A stretch of DNA of 64,000 nucleotides from Clostridiales bacterium oral taxon 876 str. F0540 (GTDB lineage Bacteria > Bacillota > Clostridia > Clostridiales > Clostridiaceae): contig KE993496.1 in the NCBI GenBank assembly GCA_000466585.1, positions 188,262 to 252,261 on the forward strand, read 5' to 3'. Shown here piece after piece: positions 42,683 through 49,949 of the stretch (positions are counted from its first letter, which is position 1; every line of letters starts with the position of its first letter). Under the pieces are notes generated by a model. It was not told the origin of the DNA. It did not search any database and was given only the letters and a program-made list of their open reading frames with translations. The translations under genes were made by a program, and so were the position numbers.

Positions 42683-42760
42683 GTAAAACTTCGGAGGGAA
42701 GTTTAAACAGACGTGCATTGATAATAAAACAGTATTTTTGTCGTGCAATTATGTAATTAT

Positions 42761-42793
42761 AAGGTATCTCCGTAAAAAGAGATACCCTTTTTA
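42761..42793 (+). terminator. Expression-platform terminator of the cobalamin riboswitch
   Basis: GGTATCTC cgtaaaaa GAGATACC followed by CTTTTTATTT. It lies 79 nt after the aptamer and 90 nt before the regulated start codon. Confidence 0.9.
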
Positions 42794-42882
42794 TTTAGTT
42801 TTGCAAAAGGAGGATAGCTTGAATTTAATTATATGTTAAGCGGGGGTAGTTATGTTTCAAAACAACATTTAGGAGGCTAACA

Positions 42883-43737
42883 ATGTTTAAAGATAACTAT
42901 CAAAGGTTTAAAAAAATAACTATTATTTTGCTCGGAAGTTTAATCTATTCAATAGCAATCAATGCTTTTATAGTACCGCATAGATTATTGAGCGGCGGTG
43001 CAGCTGGGATAGGAATACTTCTACAGTATGTTTTTAATATTCCATCAGGCTATTGGGTGTTTATTATTAATTTGCCAATATTCATCATAGGCTATAAGCT
43101 TGTAAACAAGGAATTTATTTTTTACAGCTTCATAGGAATGATATCAATGTCTTTGTTTTTAGTACTAACGAAAAATGCTTTTAGTTTTCTAAAGGTTGAG
43201 GATATATTTATATCTACTTTGCTTGGTGCAGTAGTAAGCGGCATTGGAATGGGTATAATTTTTAGAATTGGTGCTTCTCAGGGAGGAACAGACATAATAG
43301 CGGTTATTATCAGAAGAAATAAAGGTACAGAAATGTCTACCTTGTATTTTATGATAAATAGCATAATAGTAGGATGCGGTATTTTTGTATCAAGTTTGAC
43401 TATTACAGTATATACCTTAATTTTAATGTATATTAAGTCCATTGTTATAAATAAAGTTATCAATTCCTTTAATAAAAAACAGATACTTATGGTTATAACT
43501 TCAGAAGAAGAGGCGGTTTCAAAAGCTATAATGACACAGTTGGGCAGAGGAACAACTTACCTTTATGGAGAAGGTGCCTACACTGGAATTCAAAGAAAGA
43601 TTATTTATTGTGCAGTTCTTGAAAACCAGATAAATAAAGTAAGAAGTATAATTCAGCAGATTGATGCTTCTGCAATGGTGTCGATTATTGAAACAGTGGA
43701 TGTTCAAGGCAATGGATTTCCTAGACCGGCCTTATAA
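42883..43737 (+). CDS. YitT family membrane protein with C-terminal DUF2179 domain, under cobalamin riboswitch control
   Basis: The 284-residue protein has five to six membrane helices (about 10-190) containing AINAFIVPHRLLSGGAAGIGILLQYVFNIPSG and IGASQGGTDIIAVIIRR, and a cytoplasmic DUF2179 domain (KQILMVITSEEEAVSKAIMTQLGRGTTYLYGEGAYTGIQRKIIYCAV) at the C-terminus. This is the YitT family, of no established function. A cobalamin riboswitch with terminator sits directly upstream, so expression should rise when B12 is scarce; a role in uptake of B12, a precursor or cobalt is inferred. AGGAGG lies 8 nt before the ATG. The gene ends in a strong hairpin. Confidence 0.9.
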   Translation: MFKDNYQRFKKITIILLGSLIYSIAINAFIVPHRLLSGGAAGIGILLQYVFNIPSGYWVFIINLPIFIIGYKLVNKEFIFYSFIGMISMSLFLVLTKNAFSFLKVEDIFISTLLGAVVSGIGMGIIFRIGASQGGTDIIAVIIRRNKGTEMSTLYFMINSIIVGCGIFVSSLTITVYTLILMYIKSIVINKVINSFNKKQILMVITSEEEAVSKAIMTQLGRGTTYLYGEGAYTGIQRKIIYCAVLENQINKVRSIIQQIDASAMVSIIETVDVQGNGFPRPAL

Positions 43738-43746
43738 GAGCAGGGG

Positions 43747-43797
43747 GTGCCGAAAAACACTTAAACCTACAAAGTGTTTTTCGACACTTCCTTTTTT
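43747..43797. terminator. Terminator between convergent yitT and cotF
   Basis: CGAAAAACACT...AGTGTTTTTCG perfect stem flanked by GTG/CAC, followed by CTTTTTT on the plus strand. Confidence 0.85.
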
Positions 43798-43799
43798 GA

Positions 43800-44258
43800 T
43801 TAGGAGGGGTTATACCAGCCTCTAGACTGCATTTCTTTGAACAAGGTTTCAGCATGCCCTTGTTCTTCCTGCTGAATGTGCTGAAGCTGTTTTCTAATTT
43901 GAGGATCAACAGACTCAAGTACTGCAGTGTTGTATGATCCGGATACATGCTTTTCAGTTGACAGTGCATCATTCAAAAGTTGTGCATCTGTTATCCCAAG
44001 GTTTGGCTGCATATTGGACAAATCACCTTGAGGTTTTACATAGCTTTCAAACATATTATATGTATTTTCTCCATTGCTGCTTAACATGTTTTTAAGAGTT
44101 TGTGCATGCTGATGTTCTTTGCTGGCAAGATCAGTAAACACCTGCTTTATCTTTTGGTCGGAAGCCATTGCAGAGTATTGCTCATACTTTCTTATACATA
44201 GGTATTCTGCATTTAAGTTATCTTCTATCAAAGTCTTTTCTTTGTTTGTTAAAGGCAT
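43800..44258 (-). CDS. Spore coat protein, CotF family (ferritin-like fold)
   Basis: The 152-residue protein is all-helical with repeated ferritin-like metal-ligand patterns, including NAEYLCIRKYEQYSAMASD, LASKEHQHAQTLKNM, STEKHVSGSYN and QEEQGHAETLFKEMQSRGWY. This matches the CotF/CotJC-neighbour coat family of clostridia. The family is associated with the spore coat or spore-forming cells; whether it binds metal is uncertain. A GAAAGGGG site precedes the ATG. It is convergent with yitT. Confidence 0.85.
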   Translation of the reverse strand: MPLTNKEKTLIEDNLNAEYLCIRKYEQYSAMASDQKIKQVFTDLASKEHQHAQTLKNMLSSNGENTYNMFESYVKPQGDLSNMQPNLGITDAQLLNDALSTEKHVSGSYNTAVLESVDPQIRKQLQHIQQEEQGHAETLFKEMQSRGWYNPS

Positions 44259-44391
44259 AATAAATACCCCTTTCTCTAATATATATCCAATATAGTATTA
44301 GTAAAATATATAAATAATATGAGTAAATGGTTTAATTAACATAAAAGTGATATAATTGATAATAAATATTACTTAAACTAAAGGTGATTTA

Positions 44392-46149
44392 ATGGATATA
44401 AATAACTTAGATTACATATATGTAGAAAATGAAGAAAAGCTTGATGAAGTATTAAGCTATATAAGAGAAGCAAAAGTCCTTGGGGTTGATACAGAAACAA
44501 CAGGTCTTGATCCTATAAATGATAGGATAAGATTATTACAGATAGCCTGCGAACATAAGCCGGCAGTCGTTATTGATATGTTTAAGTTAAAAGAAGATGT
44601 GCTTTATAAGCTAAAAGATGTGTTTGACTCCCCGAGTATTAAGGTGTTCCAAAATGCTAAATTTGATGTGGAGTTTCTTACAGCAAATGACTTTAAATTC
44701 AGCGGGGTTATATTTGATACTATGCTGGCTTCTCAGATTATTGGTGACAGAAAGCTTCAAAGACACGGACTTGGTGCTCTAGCAGCTTACTATTTGGACA
44801 TAAATCTTCCAAAAGAAGAGCAAAAGAGCGACTTTACAGGAAATCTTAGAAAAGAGCAGATAGAGTATGCTGCAAAGGATGCAGCTATACTGCTTCCTTT
44901 AAGAGAAAAGCTTATTGAGGAAATAAGAAAATACAGGCTTATAGAGGTTTGTAAGTTAGAATTTGATTGTGTATTTGCAGTTGCTGATATGGAGCTTAGC
45001 GGAATAAAGCTTCATAAGGAAAAGTGGAATAAGCTTTTTGAAAAATATGATACTCAATTAAAGGAACTTAAAGCAAGGCTTAATACAGAGCTTGGCTCAC
45101 AAGGTATGCAGACCAGCATGTTTGGTGAAGAAACCAGTGTGGATATAAACTTAGATAGCCAATCCCAAGTTATTAAGGCATTAGCTAAAAGGGGCATACA
45201 GCTAAATTCAACTTCTCATGCAGAGCTCGTAGAGTATAAAGATAAGCATGAAGTTATAAAGCAGCTTATTGACTACAGAAGGGTATCAAAGGCTCTTCAA
45301 GGTTTTTTAATTCCTATGCCTCAATATATAAATAAAACAACAGGAAGAATTCATTCAAGCTATAGGCAGATAGGTGCCGGGTCAGGAAGGTTTTCCTGCG
45401 GAGATCCAAATGTTCAGCAGATTCCAAGGGGAAAGGAATTTAGAGAATGTTTTGTACCGGAGAATGGATACAAGTTTGTTATAGCAGACTACTCCCAAAT
45501 CGAGCTTAGAGTGGCAGCAGAGATTGCGCAGGATAAGACTATGATAGAGGCTTATAAAAGCGGACAGGACTTACATGCTTTGACTGCAGCTTTGGTGGCG
45601 GATAAAGATATAAAAAGTGTAACTAAAGCAGAAAGACAGTCTGCAAAGGCTATAAATTTTGGACTTATATATGCTATGGGAGCCAAGGGGCTTCAGGGCT
45701 ATGCAAAAACAGTCTATGGAGTTGATATGAGTTTAGAGCAGGCCGAAATATTTAGAGATAGGTTTTTCGAAGCCTATAAGGGTATAGCAAACTGGCATGT
45801 AAGGATGAAAAAGGCTTCAGACATAACTGAAGTAAGAACCTTGTCAGGAAGACGCTGCACCTTTGAAGGAGAGGCTGCAATAACAACTCTTTTAAATACA
45901 CCTGTTCAAGGTACTGCTGCTGATATTGCAAAGAAAGCCCTAGGAATGCTTGTGCCTGAAGCAAGAGAGTTAAAAGGACATATTGTAGGGACAGTCCACG
46001 ATGAAATACTGCTCGAGGTTCCGGAAAATTTAGCCGAGGAAGCAGCTCTTAGGCTTAAAGCTGTGATGGAGAAGGCTGGAGAGTATTATTTAAAGCAAGT
46101 ACCTGTTATTGCAGAAACAACTATAGCAGATTCTTGGGCAGAAAAATAA
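44392..46149 (+). CDS. Family A DNA polymerase with 3'-5' exonuclease, no 5' nuclease domain (Aquifex/phage-like short form)
   Basis: The 585-residue protein has an N-terminal 3'-5' exonuclease domain (VDTETTGL with D33/E35, NAKFDVEFL, YAAKDAAIL) and a C-terminal polymerase domain: motif A IADYSQIELRVAAEIAQD (D366), motif B RQSAKAINFGLIYAMGAKGL, and motif C VGTVHDEILLE (D537). The FEN-like 5' nuclease domain of full PolA is absent, giving the short layout seen in Aquifex PolA, apicoplast-type enzymes and some phage polymerases (about 570-590 residues). It is probably a second, repair-linked polymerase beside the normal PolA. AAAGGTGA lies before the ATG. Confidence 0.92.
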   Translation: MDINNLDYIYVENEEKLDEVLSYIREAKVLGVDTETTGLDPINDRIRLLQIACEHKPAVVIDMFKLKEDVLYKLKDVFDSPSIKVFQNAKFDVEFLTANDFKFSGVIFDTMLASQIIGDRKLQRHGLGALAAYYLDINLPKEEQKSDFTGNLRKEQIEYAAKDAAILLPLREKLIEEIRKYRLIEVCKLEFDCVFAVADMELSGIKLHKEKWNKLFEKYDTQLKELKARLNTELGSQGMQTSMFGEETSVDINLDSQSQVIKALAKRGIQLNSTSHAELVEYKDKHEVIKQLIDYRRVSKALQGFLIPMPQYINKTTGRIHSSYRQIGAGSGRFSCGDPNVQQIPRGKEFRECFVPENGYKFVIADYSQIELRVAAEIAQDKTMIEAYKSGQDLHALTAALVADKDIKSVTKAERQSAKAINFGLIYAMGAKGLQGYAKTVYGVDMSLEQAEIFRDRFFEAYKGIANWHVRMKKASDITEVRTLSGRRCTFEGEAAITTLLNTPVQGTAADIAKKALGMLVPEARELKGHIVGTVHDEILLEVPENLAEEAALRLKAVMEKAGEYYLKQVPVIAETTIADSWAEK

Positions 46150-46168
46150 ATTGAAAGAAGGATTTAAT

Positions 46169-46585
46169 ATGTATAAGAGTACAACAGAATTAAAGGTTAG
46201 ATACGCTGAAACTGATCAGATGGGAATAGTGCACCATTCAAATTATTATGTTTACTTTGAAACAGCAAGAGAAGACTTTATACTTGGTGCAGGAATTTCC
46301 TATAAGGAAATTGAAGATAAGGGAATTATGATGCCGCTTGTAGAAACTCAGTGCAGATATATTGAGGGAGCTAAGTATGCTGATGAACTCATTATAGAGA
46401 CTTCACTTCAGGAGCTAAGTCCTGTGAAGGTTGTCTTAGAATATAAGGTTATAAGAGTTAAGGATGGAAGACTTATTTCAAAAGGAAAAACTATTCAAAC
46501 CTTTGTAGATAGCGATAGTTTTAAAATAGTGAATTTAAAAAAAGCAAATGCAGATTTATGGGAAAGGTTTGAAAGGCTTAAATAA
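46169..46585 (+). CDS. Acyl-CoA thioesterase, YbgC/FadM hotdog family
   Basis: The 138-residue single hotdog-domain protein opens VRYAETDQMGIVHHSNYYVYFETAREDFI, the YbgC/4-hydroxybenzoyl-CoA thioesterase signature with the catalytic Asp in ETDQMG. It hydrolyses acyl-CoA thioesters. The ATG at 46169 is chosen because GAAGGATT precedes it; a TTG 18 nt upstream has no site. It follows the DNA polymerase gene by 19 nt and may be read through from it, although the functions are unrelated. Confidence 0.88.
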   Translation: MYKSTTELKVRYAETDQMGIVHHSNYYVYFETAREDFILGAGISYKEIEDKGIMMPLVETQCRYIEGAKYADELIIETSLQELSPVKVVLEYKVIRVKDGRLISKGKTIQTFVDSDSFKIVNLKKANADLWERFERLK

Positions 46586-46635
46586 TATTTTATAAGGAAA
46601 CGAACCAAAATAGTTAAGCTTCATATAATGTACCA

Positions 46636-46734
46636 AAAGATTATACCCCGGAAAAGTAAGTGTACTTAATTATTTAGGTATCTGAAGAACTTTAGTTTTT
46701 CAGAGTACTTCGTAATACGGGGAGGGTAGATTAT
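46636..46734 (+). promoter_or_regulatory. Structured leader that can hide the ribosome site of the MntP/YtaF-like gene
   Basis: TATAAT at 46624-46629 (no clean -35) would start a transcript near 46636. The leader begins with TATACCCCG (ending 46650), which can pair with CGGGG (46718-46722) or GGGTA in the ribosome site GGGGAGGGTA. Between them are hairpins AAGTA-AGTG-TACTT and TCTGAAGAAC-TTTA-GTTTTTCAGA. The layout resembles a translational switch, but the yybP-ykoY manganese motif is not present and I do not recognise the family. Confidence 0.45.
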
Positions 46735-47286
46735 ATGAAGCTTATATACTTATTCTTTATAGCATTTATCAATAGTATTGATAACATAGGAATAGGAATA
46801 GCTTATAGTATTGCCGGGGTTAGAGTACAGCTTTCTAAAAACATGCTTATTTCCTTCTTGGCCTTTGCTGTTTCTTTTGTCTCCTCCTTTACAGGAGGCA
46901 TAGTATCAAAATACATTGGAGATGAAACTGCAGCTGTTATTAGCATGGTGCTTCTTGCAGGAATGGGAATTAGAATGATATATGAAGCATTTCATGAATC
47001 AGAAGATGAGGATAAGATAAACAAAATAAAAGTTATTGGATATAAAGAAGCTTTTCTTGTAGGATTAGTTTTAGCCCTTGATGATGTTCCAAGTTCTATA
47101 AGCTCAGGACTTGTTGGTTATGATGCCTTTATGGTGTCCATGCCTTACTTCGTAATTAGCTTTTTAATATTCTTTTTAGGAAACTATGGCATTAAATTTT
47201 TTACTAAGCTTAAAATCGGCAGAAAGGCTAACATAATTGCCGGTTCATTGATGATAATAATGGGTATATCTCAGATATTTGGGTAA
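46735..47286 (+). CDS. MntP/YtaF-like membrane exporter
   Basis: The 183-residue protein has six hydrophobic helices in two related halves: FIAFINSIDNIGIGIAYSIAGVRV and LVGLVLALDDVPSSISSGLVGYDA. Each half has an acidic residue inside a helix (Asn-Ser-Ile-Asp and Ala-Leu-Asp-Asp), the hallmark of the MntP/YtaF (LysE-related) group. MntP exports manganese; YtaF homologs in spore formers are annotated as sporulation membrane proteins. The ion cannot be fixed from sequence. The gene has its own structured leader and ends before a shared terminator. Confidence 0.82.
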   Translation: MKLIYLFFIAFINSIDNIGIGIAYSIAGVRVQLSKNMLISFLAFAVSFVSSFTGGIVSKYIGDETAAVISMVLLAGMGIRMIYEAFHESEDEDKINKIKVIGYKEAFLVGLVLALDDVPSSISSGLVGYDAFMVSMPYFVISFLIFFLGNYGIKFFTKLKIGRKANIIAGSLMIIMGISQIFG

Positions 47287-47291
47287 AAGAT

Positions 47292-47317
47292 AAGGGCTGT
47301 TTTTATCAGCCCTATTT
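47292..47317. terminator. Bidirectional terminator between convergent genes
   Basis: AAGGGCTG...CAGCCCT stem with a T-rich loop and ATTTTATTT downstream. Confidence 0.75.
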
Positions 47318-47320
47318 TAT

Positions 47321-48271
47321 TTACGCACAAATATTAATGATTCTTTTAAAAAATCCTTTTGACGCAGAAAACTTGTCTACTAAAGTAAAGCCACAGTCTT
47401 TAATATGAGCTTCCATATCCTCAAGGGTTACAAATATTGCTCTGTCAGCTAATCTGCGGGTAGTTTTCATTATGGATAGCTGATCGCTTAAAGTTGTAGC
47501 ACTGAAGAGTCCATAGGGTAAATCAACAATTGCACAATCGAACCTTTCTGTTAAGGTGTGCATATCCTTATTTTCTATAACAGCTTCATAATTAAAAAAT
47601 TCAAGATTTTTATTTGCGTTTTCAGCAATACATTTGTTCAGCTCATAGCCTTTAATATTTAATCCCATCGAGAGAGCTTCAATAACAACTGTTCCTATCC
47701 CGCAGCAGGGATCTACTAACTTTGAATTTAGATCATTTGAGGCAGCTATATTTACCAAGCTTCTGGCAAGCCTGACATCAAGTGCATTGCAGTAAGAGTA
47801 GGGTTTATTGTTGTGTTCCTTCCAAGCAGAATTATTATTTTCAAGCTCACCGAAAATCCACATATCTTGAATTTTAGTCACTCCCAAAAGTACTTCAGGA
47901 TTATGAACATCGGCAAAACCGTTTACGTTATAACCTATAACATACTCTATCCTTCGTCTTTCTTCAAATGGGATGCTGGTATCATCAATACTTATATAGC
48001 ATACTTTAAAGTCTTCATAAGATAGATTGTTATGTAGAATTTGTTCTACTAGCTTATCCAAGCTGCTAGCTTTATATATTATTGATATGCATTGTTTTAT
48101 AAATGCACTTCGAGATGGAGTTATGTAATGCTTTGAGAAAAAGAATTTATTATCAGGAACATTATTAAAAAGATACCTCATTTCTGCTTTGCAAAGACTT
48201 TCTTCAAAAAGCTTGTATTTTATAGTATAAAAATAAAGCTCATTATCCTCTGAGAGTGTTGATTGGAGCAT
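47321..48271 (-). CDS. Trm11/THUMP-class SAM-dependent methyltransferase-like protein
   Basis: The 316-residue protein has an N-terminal region of about 150 residues with no clear domain, and a C-terminal Rossmann methyltransferase: VDPCCGIGTVVIEALSMGLNIKGYELN (SAM motif), then CAIVDLPYGLFSATT, where DLPYG corresponds to the DPPYG catalytic motif of Trm11-like guanosine methylases and DNA methylases. The ATG at 48271 is chosen because AGGAGGAAAA lies directly before it; eight further in-frame codons lack a ribosome site. Target RNA or DNA unknown; tRNA is the commonest target of this class. Confidence 0.78.
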   Translation of the reverse strand: MLQSTLSEDNELYFYTIKYKLFEESLCKAEMRYLFNNVPDNKFFFSKHYITPSRSAFIKQCISIIYKASSLDKLVEQILHNNLSYEDFKVCYISIDDTSIPFEERRRIEYVIGYNVNGFADVHNPEVLLGVTKIQDMWIFGELENNNSAWKEHNNKPYSYCNALDVRLARSLVNIAASNDLNSKLVDPCCGIGTVVIEALSMGLNIKGYELNKCIAENANKNLEFFNYEAVIENKDMHTLTERFDCAIVDLPYGLFSATTLSDQLSIMKTTRRLADRAIFVTLEDMEAHIKDCGFTLVDKFSASKGFFKRIINICA

Positions 48272-48849
48272 AAATTTTCCTCCTGTATTTCTCATAGGTC
48301 CATAACAGTTATCAATTGCTAGGCCTTTTTAAATCATATTGCTTGTAAAAAATTCAATTATAAGTTTAGTTTACTCCTAACCATATTAAGTTACTAGAAG
48401 TCTTATGAATATTAATAAAAAGTTTATTAATATTTTAATGGAAGTTATGATAGTTATTTACAAATATTAAATAATAAGTTATTATTAATATGATAAGGTA
48501 ATTAATATACAATTACTAATCGTTATTACTGGGAGAATTAATGAAAAATTGAATTTAAAACTATTTCGAAAACGTTTAAGAAAAATTGCATTCATACTAT
48601 CATAAATTCGGACTATGGATAGTAAAATATAGTAAATGTATGTAAATTTTATTTAAACTGTTAAGAGATTAAGAAAAAAATAAATATTCATTAGTATAAT
48701 CTTACAATTAGAATGTTGTTTAATTGTAGAGTTTATCAAGAGAGTTGAAGTGATATTTATATTAATAAACAAAAATACAAGGAAACAATATTTTTTTAGC
48801 ATTTTACTAAAACGATTTAGTAAATCTGCACTTAGGAGAGTTGAGAAAA
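48272..48849. other. Long intergenic region before the LacI-type regulator
   Basis: 578 nt, about 80 percent A+T, no supportable gene. It holds a CcpA/LacI-like half-palindrome TTCGAAAACGTTTAAGAA near 48565, the strong operator at 48803-48824, and a TATAAT at about 48695 with poor -35. Long AT-rich curved tracts (TTATTAATATTTTAAT and the like) fill the rest. Confidence 0.55.
48803..48824. promoter_or_regulatory. LacI-family operator
   Basis: A 22-bp palindrome: TTTACTAAA, then A-CG-A at the centre, then TTTAGTAAA. The arms are 9 bp, perfect, around the central CG typical of LacI/PurR-family sites. It lies about 10 nt before the ribosome site of the LacI-type gene and most likely mediates autoregulation of the whole operon. 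Confidence 0.75.
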
Positions 48850-49866
48850 ATGATTTCTATAAGGGATGTAGCTAGTCGCTGCGGTGTATCTACTGCTACT
48901 GTGAGCAAAGCTTTAAATGGTTATAGTGATATAAGCAATGATACAAAAGAAAAAGTATTAAAGGCTGCAGAAGAGCTGGGGTACTTTCCTAATTCTGTAG
49001 CAAGAACGTTAAAAACAAATAAATCCAATAATATCGGCGTACTTTTTAATGACGGTACGCATAGCGGTCTTACCCATGAATATTTTTCAGAAATATTAGA
49101 ATCCTTTAAGGTGGGTGTAGAAAAAAGAGGATATGATGTAACTTTTATAAATAATAATATTGGTTATAAAAAGATGAGTTACCTGGAGCATTGCAGATAC
49201 AGAGGAGTTGATGGAATTTTCATTGCCTGCGTAGATTTTAATTCACCAGCAGTACTGCAATTGGTAAGCAGTGAGCTTCCTGTTTTAACTTTAGATAATA
49301 AATTTAATAATAGATCCGCTGTTATTTCTGATAATATATTAGGAATTCATGATCTTGTTTCATACATTTACAGCCAGGGACATAGAAAAATTGCTTTTAT
49401 TCATGGAGAGTTTACATCTGTTACACAAAATCGTCTTATAAGTTTTTATAGAACTATAGAGGAGTATGGACTAAATATCCCTGAGGAGTATGTAAGACAG
49501 GGAATATATCATAGAGCTGATGCAACCGCGAAAATAACAAAAGAGCTGCTAGATCTTTCGGACAGGCCTACATGCATAATATTTCCTGACGACTTTTCAG
49601 CTATAGGAGGTATCAACGTGATACATGAAAGGGGATTAAGTATTACTAAGGATATTTCTGTGGCTGGTTATGATGGAATACTTCTTTCAAAGGTGTTAAG
49701 TCCTAAATTGACTACATATAAACAAGATACTAAAGAGCTTGGTGAAAAATCAGCAGAAAAATTGATAAGTCATATTGAAAAACCAAGAACAACTTTACCA
49801 GAGACAATTTTGGTAAAAGGACAGCTTTTAACTGGTGAGTCAGTAGGACAACTAAAAAATCATTGA
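48850..49866 (+). CDS. LacI family transcriptional regulator of the beta-glucoside operon
   Basis: The 338-residue protein has the LacI DNA-binding domain ISIRDVASRCGVSTATVSKALNGYSDISNDTKEKVLKAAEELGYFPNSVARTLKTNKS and a periplasmic-binding-protein-like sugar domain ending FSAIGGINVIHERGLSITKDISVAGYDGILLSKVLSPKLTTYKQD. It represses or controls the adjacent uptake operon in response to a sugar. The ATG at 48850 is chosen; a TTG 9 nt earlier lies too close to AGGAG. No promoter is seen between it and the following binding-protein gene, so one transcript probably spans regulator, transporter and glycosidase. Confidence 0.9.
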   Translation: MISIRDVASRCGVSTATVSKALNGYSDISNDTKEKVLKAAEELGYFPNSVARTLKTNKSNNIGVLFNDGTHSGLTHEYFSEILESFKVGVEKRGYDVTFINNNIGYKKMSYLEHCRYRGVDGIFIACVDFNSPAVLQLVSSELPVLTLDNKFNNRSAVISDNILGIHDLVSYIYSQGHRKIAFIHGEFTSVTQNRLISFYRTIEEYGLNIPEEYVRQGIYHRADATAKITKELLDLSDRPTCIIFPDDFSAIGGINVIHERGLSITKDISVAGYDGILLSKVLSPKLTTYKQDTKELGEKSAEKLISHIEKPRTTLPETILVKGQLLTGESVGQLKNH

Positions 49867-49910
49867 TTTACACATTAATGCACTGGGGAAGGTTATGATT
49901 ATTATTTGTA

Positions 49911-49930
49911 TTAAAACCGCAAGGTTTTAA
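49911..49930 (+). other. Hairpin with GCAA tetraloop before the binding-protein gene
   Basis: TTAAAACC gcaa GGTTTTAA, a perfect 8-bp stem with a GNRA-type loop, just upstream of the ribosome site AAAAGGGGG. It could stabilise the 5' end of a processed mRNA encoding the abundant binding protein. Confidence 0.55.
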
Positions 49931-49949
49931 AATAAAAGGGGGTATATCT

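Noticed and set aside
43721..43972. Small frame over the cotF end on the minus strand
   Set aside because: It is an out-of-frame shadow of cotF and the terminator without a ribosome site.
46586..46734. yybP-ykoY manganese riboswitch before the MntP/YtaF-like gene
   Set aside because: The conserved core of that riboswitch is not visible; only unspecific hairpins and ribosome-site pairing are present.
48541..48600. Confident CcpA cre site
   Set aside because: The core CGNNAANCG-like symmetry is partial and the flanks miss key positions; noted only as LacI-like.
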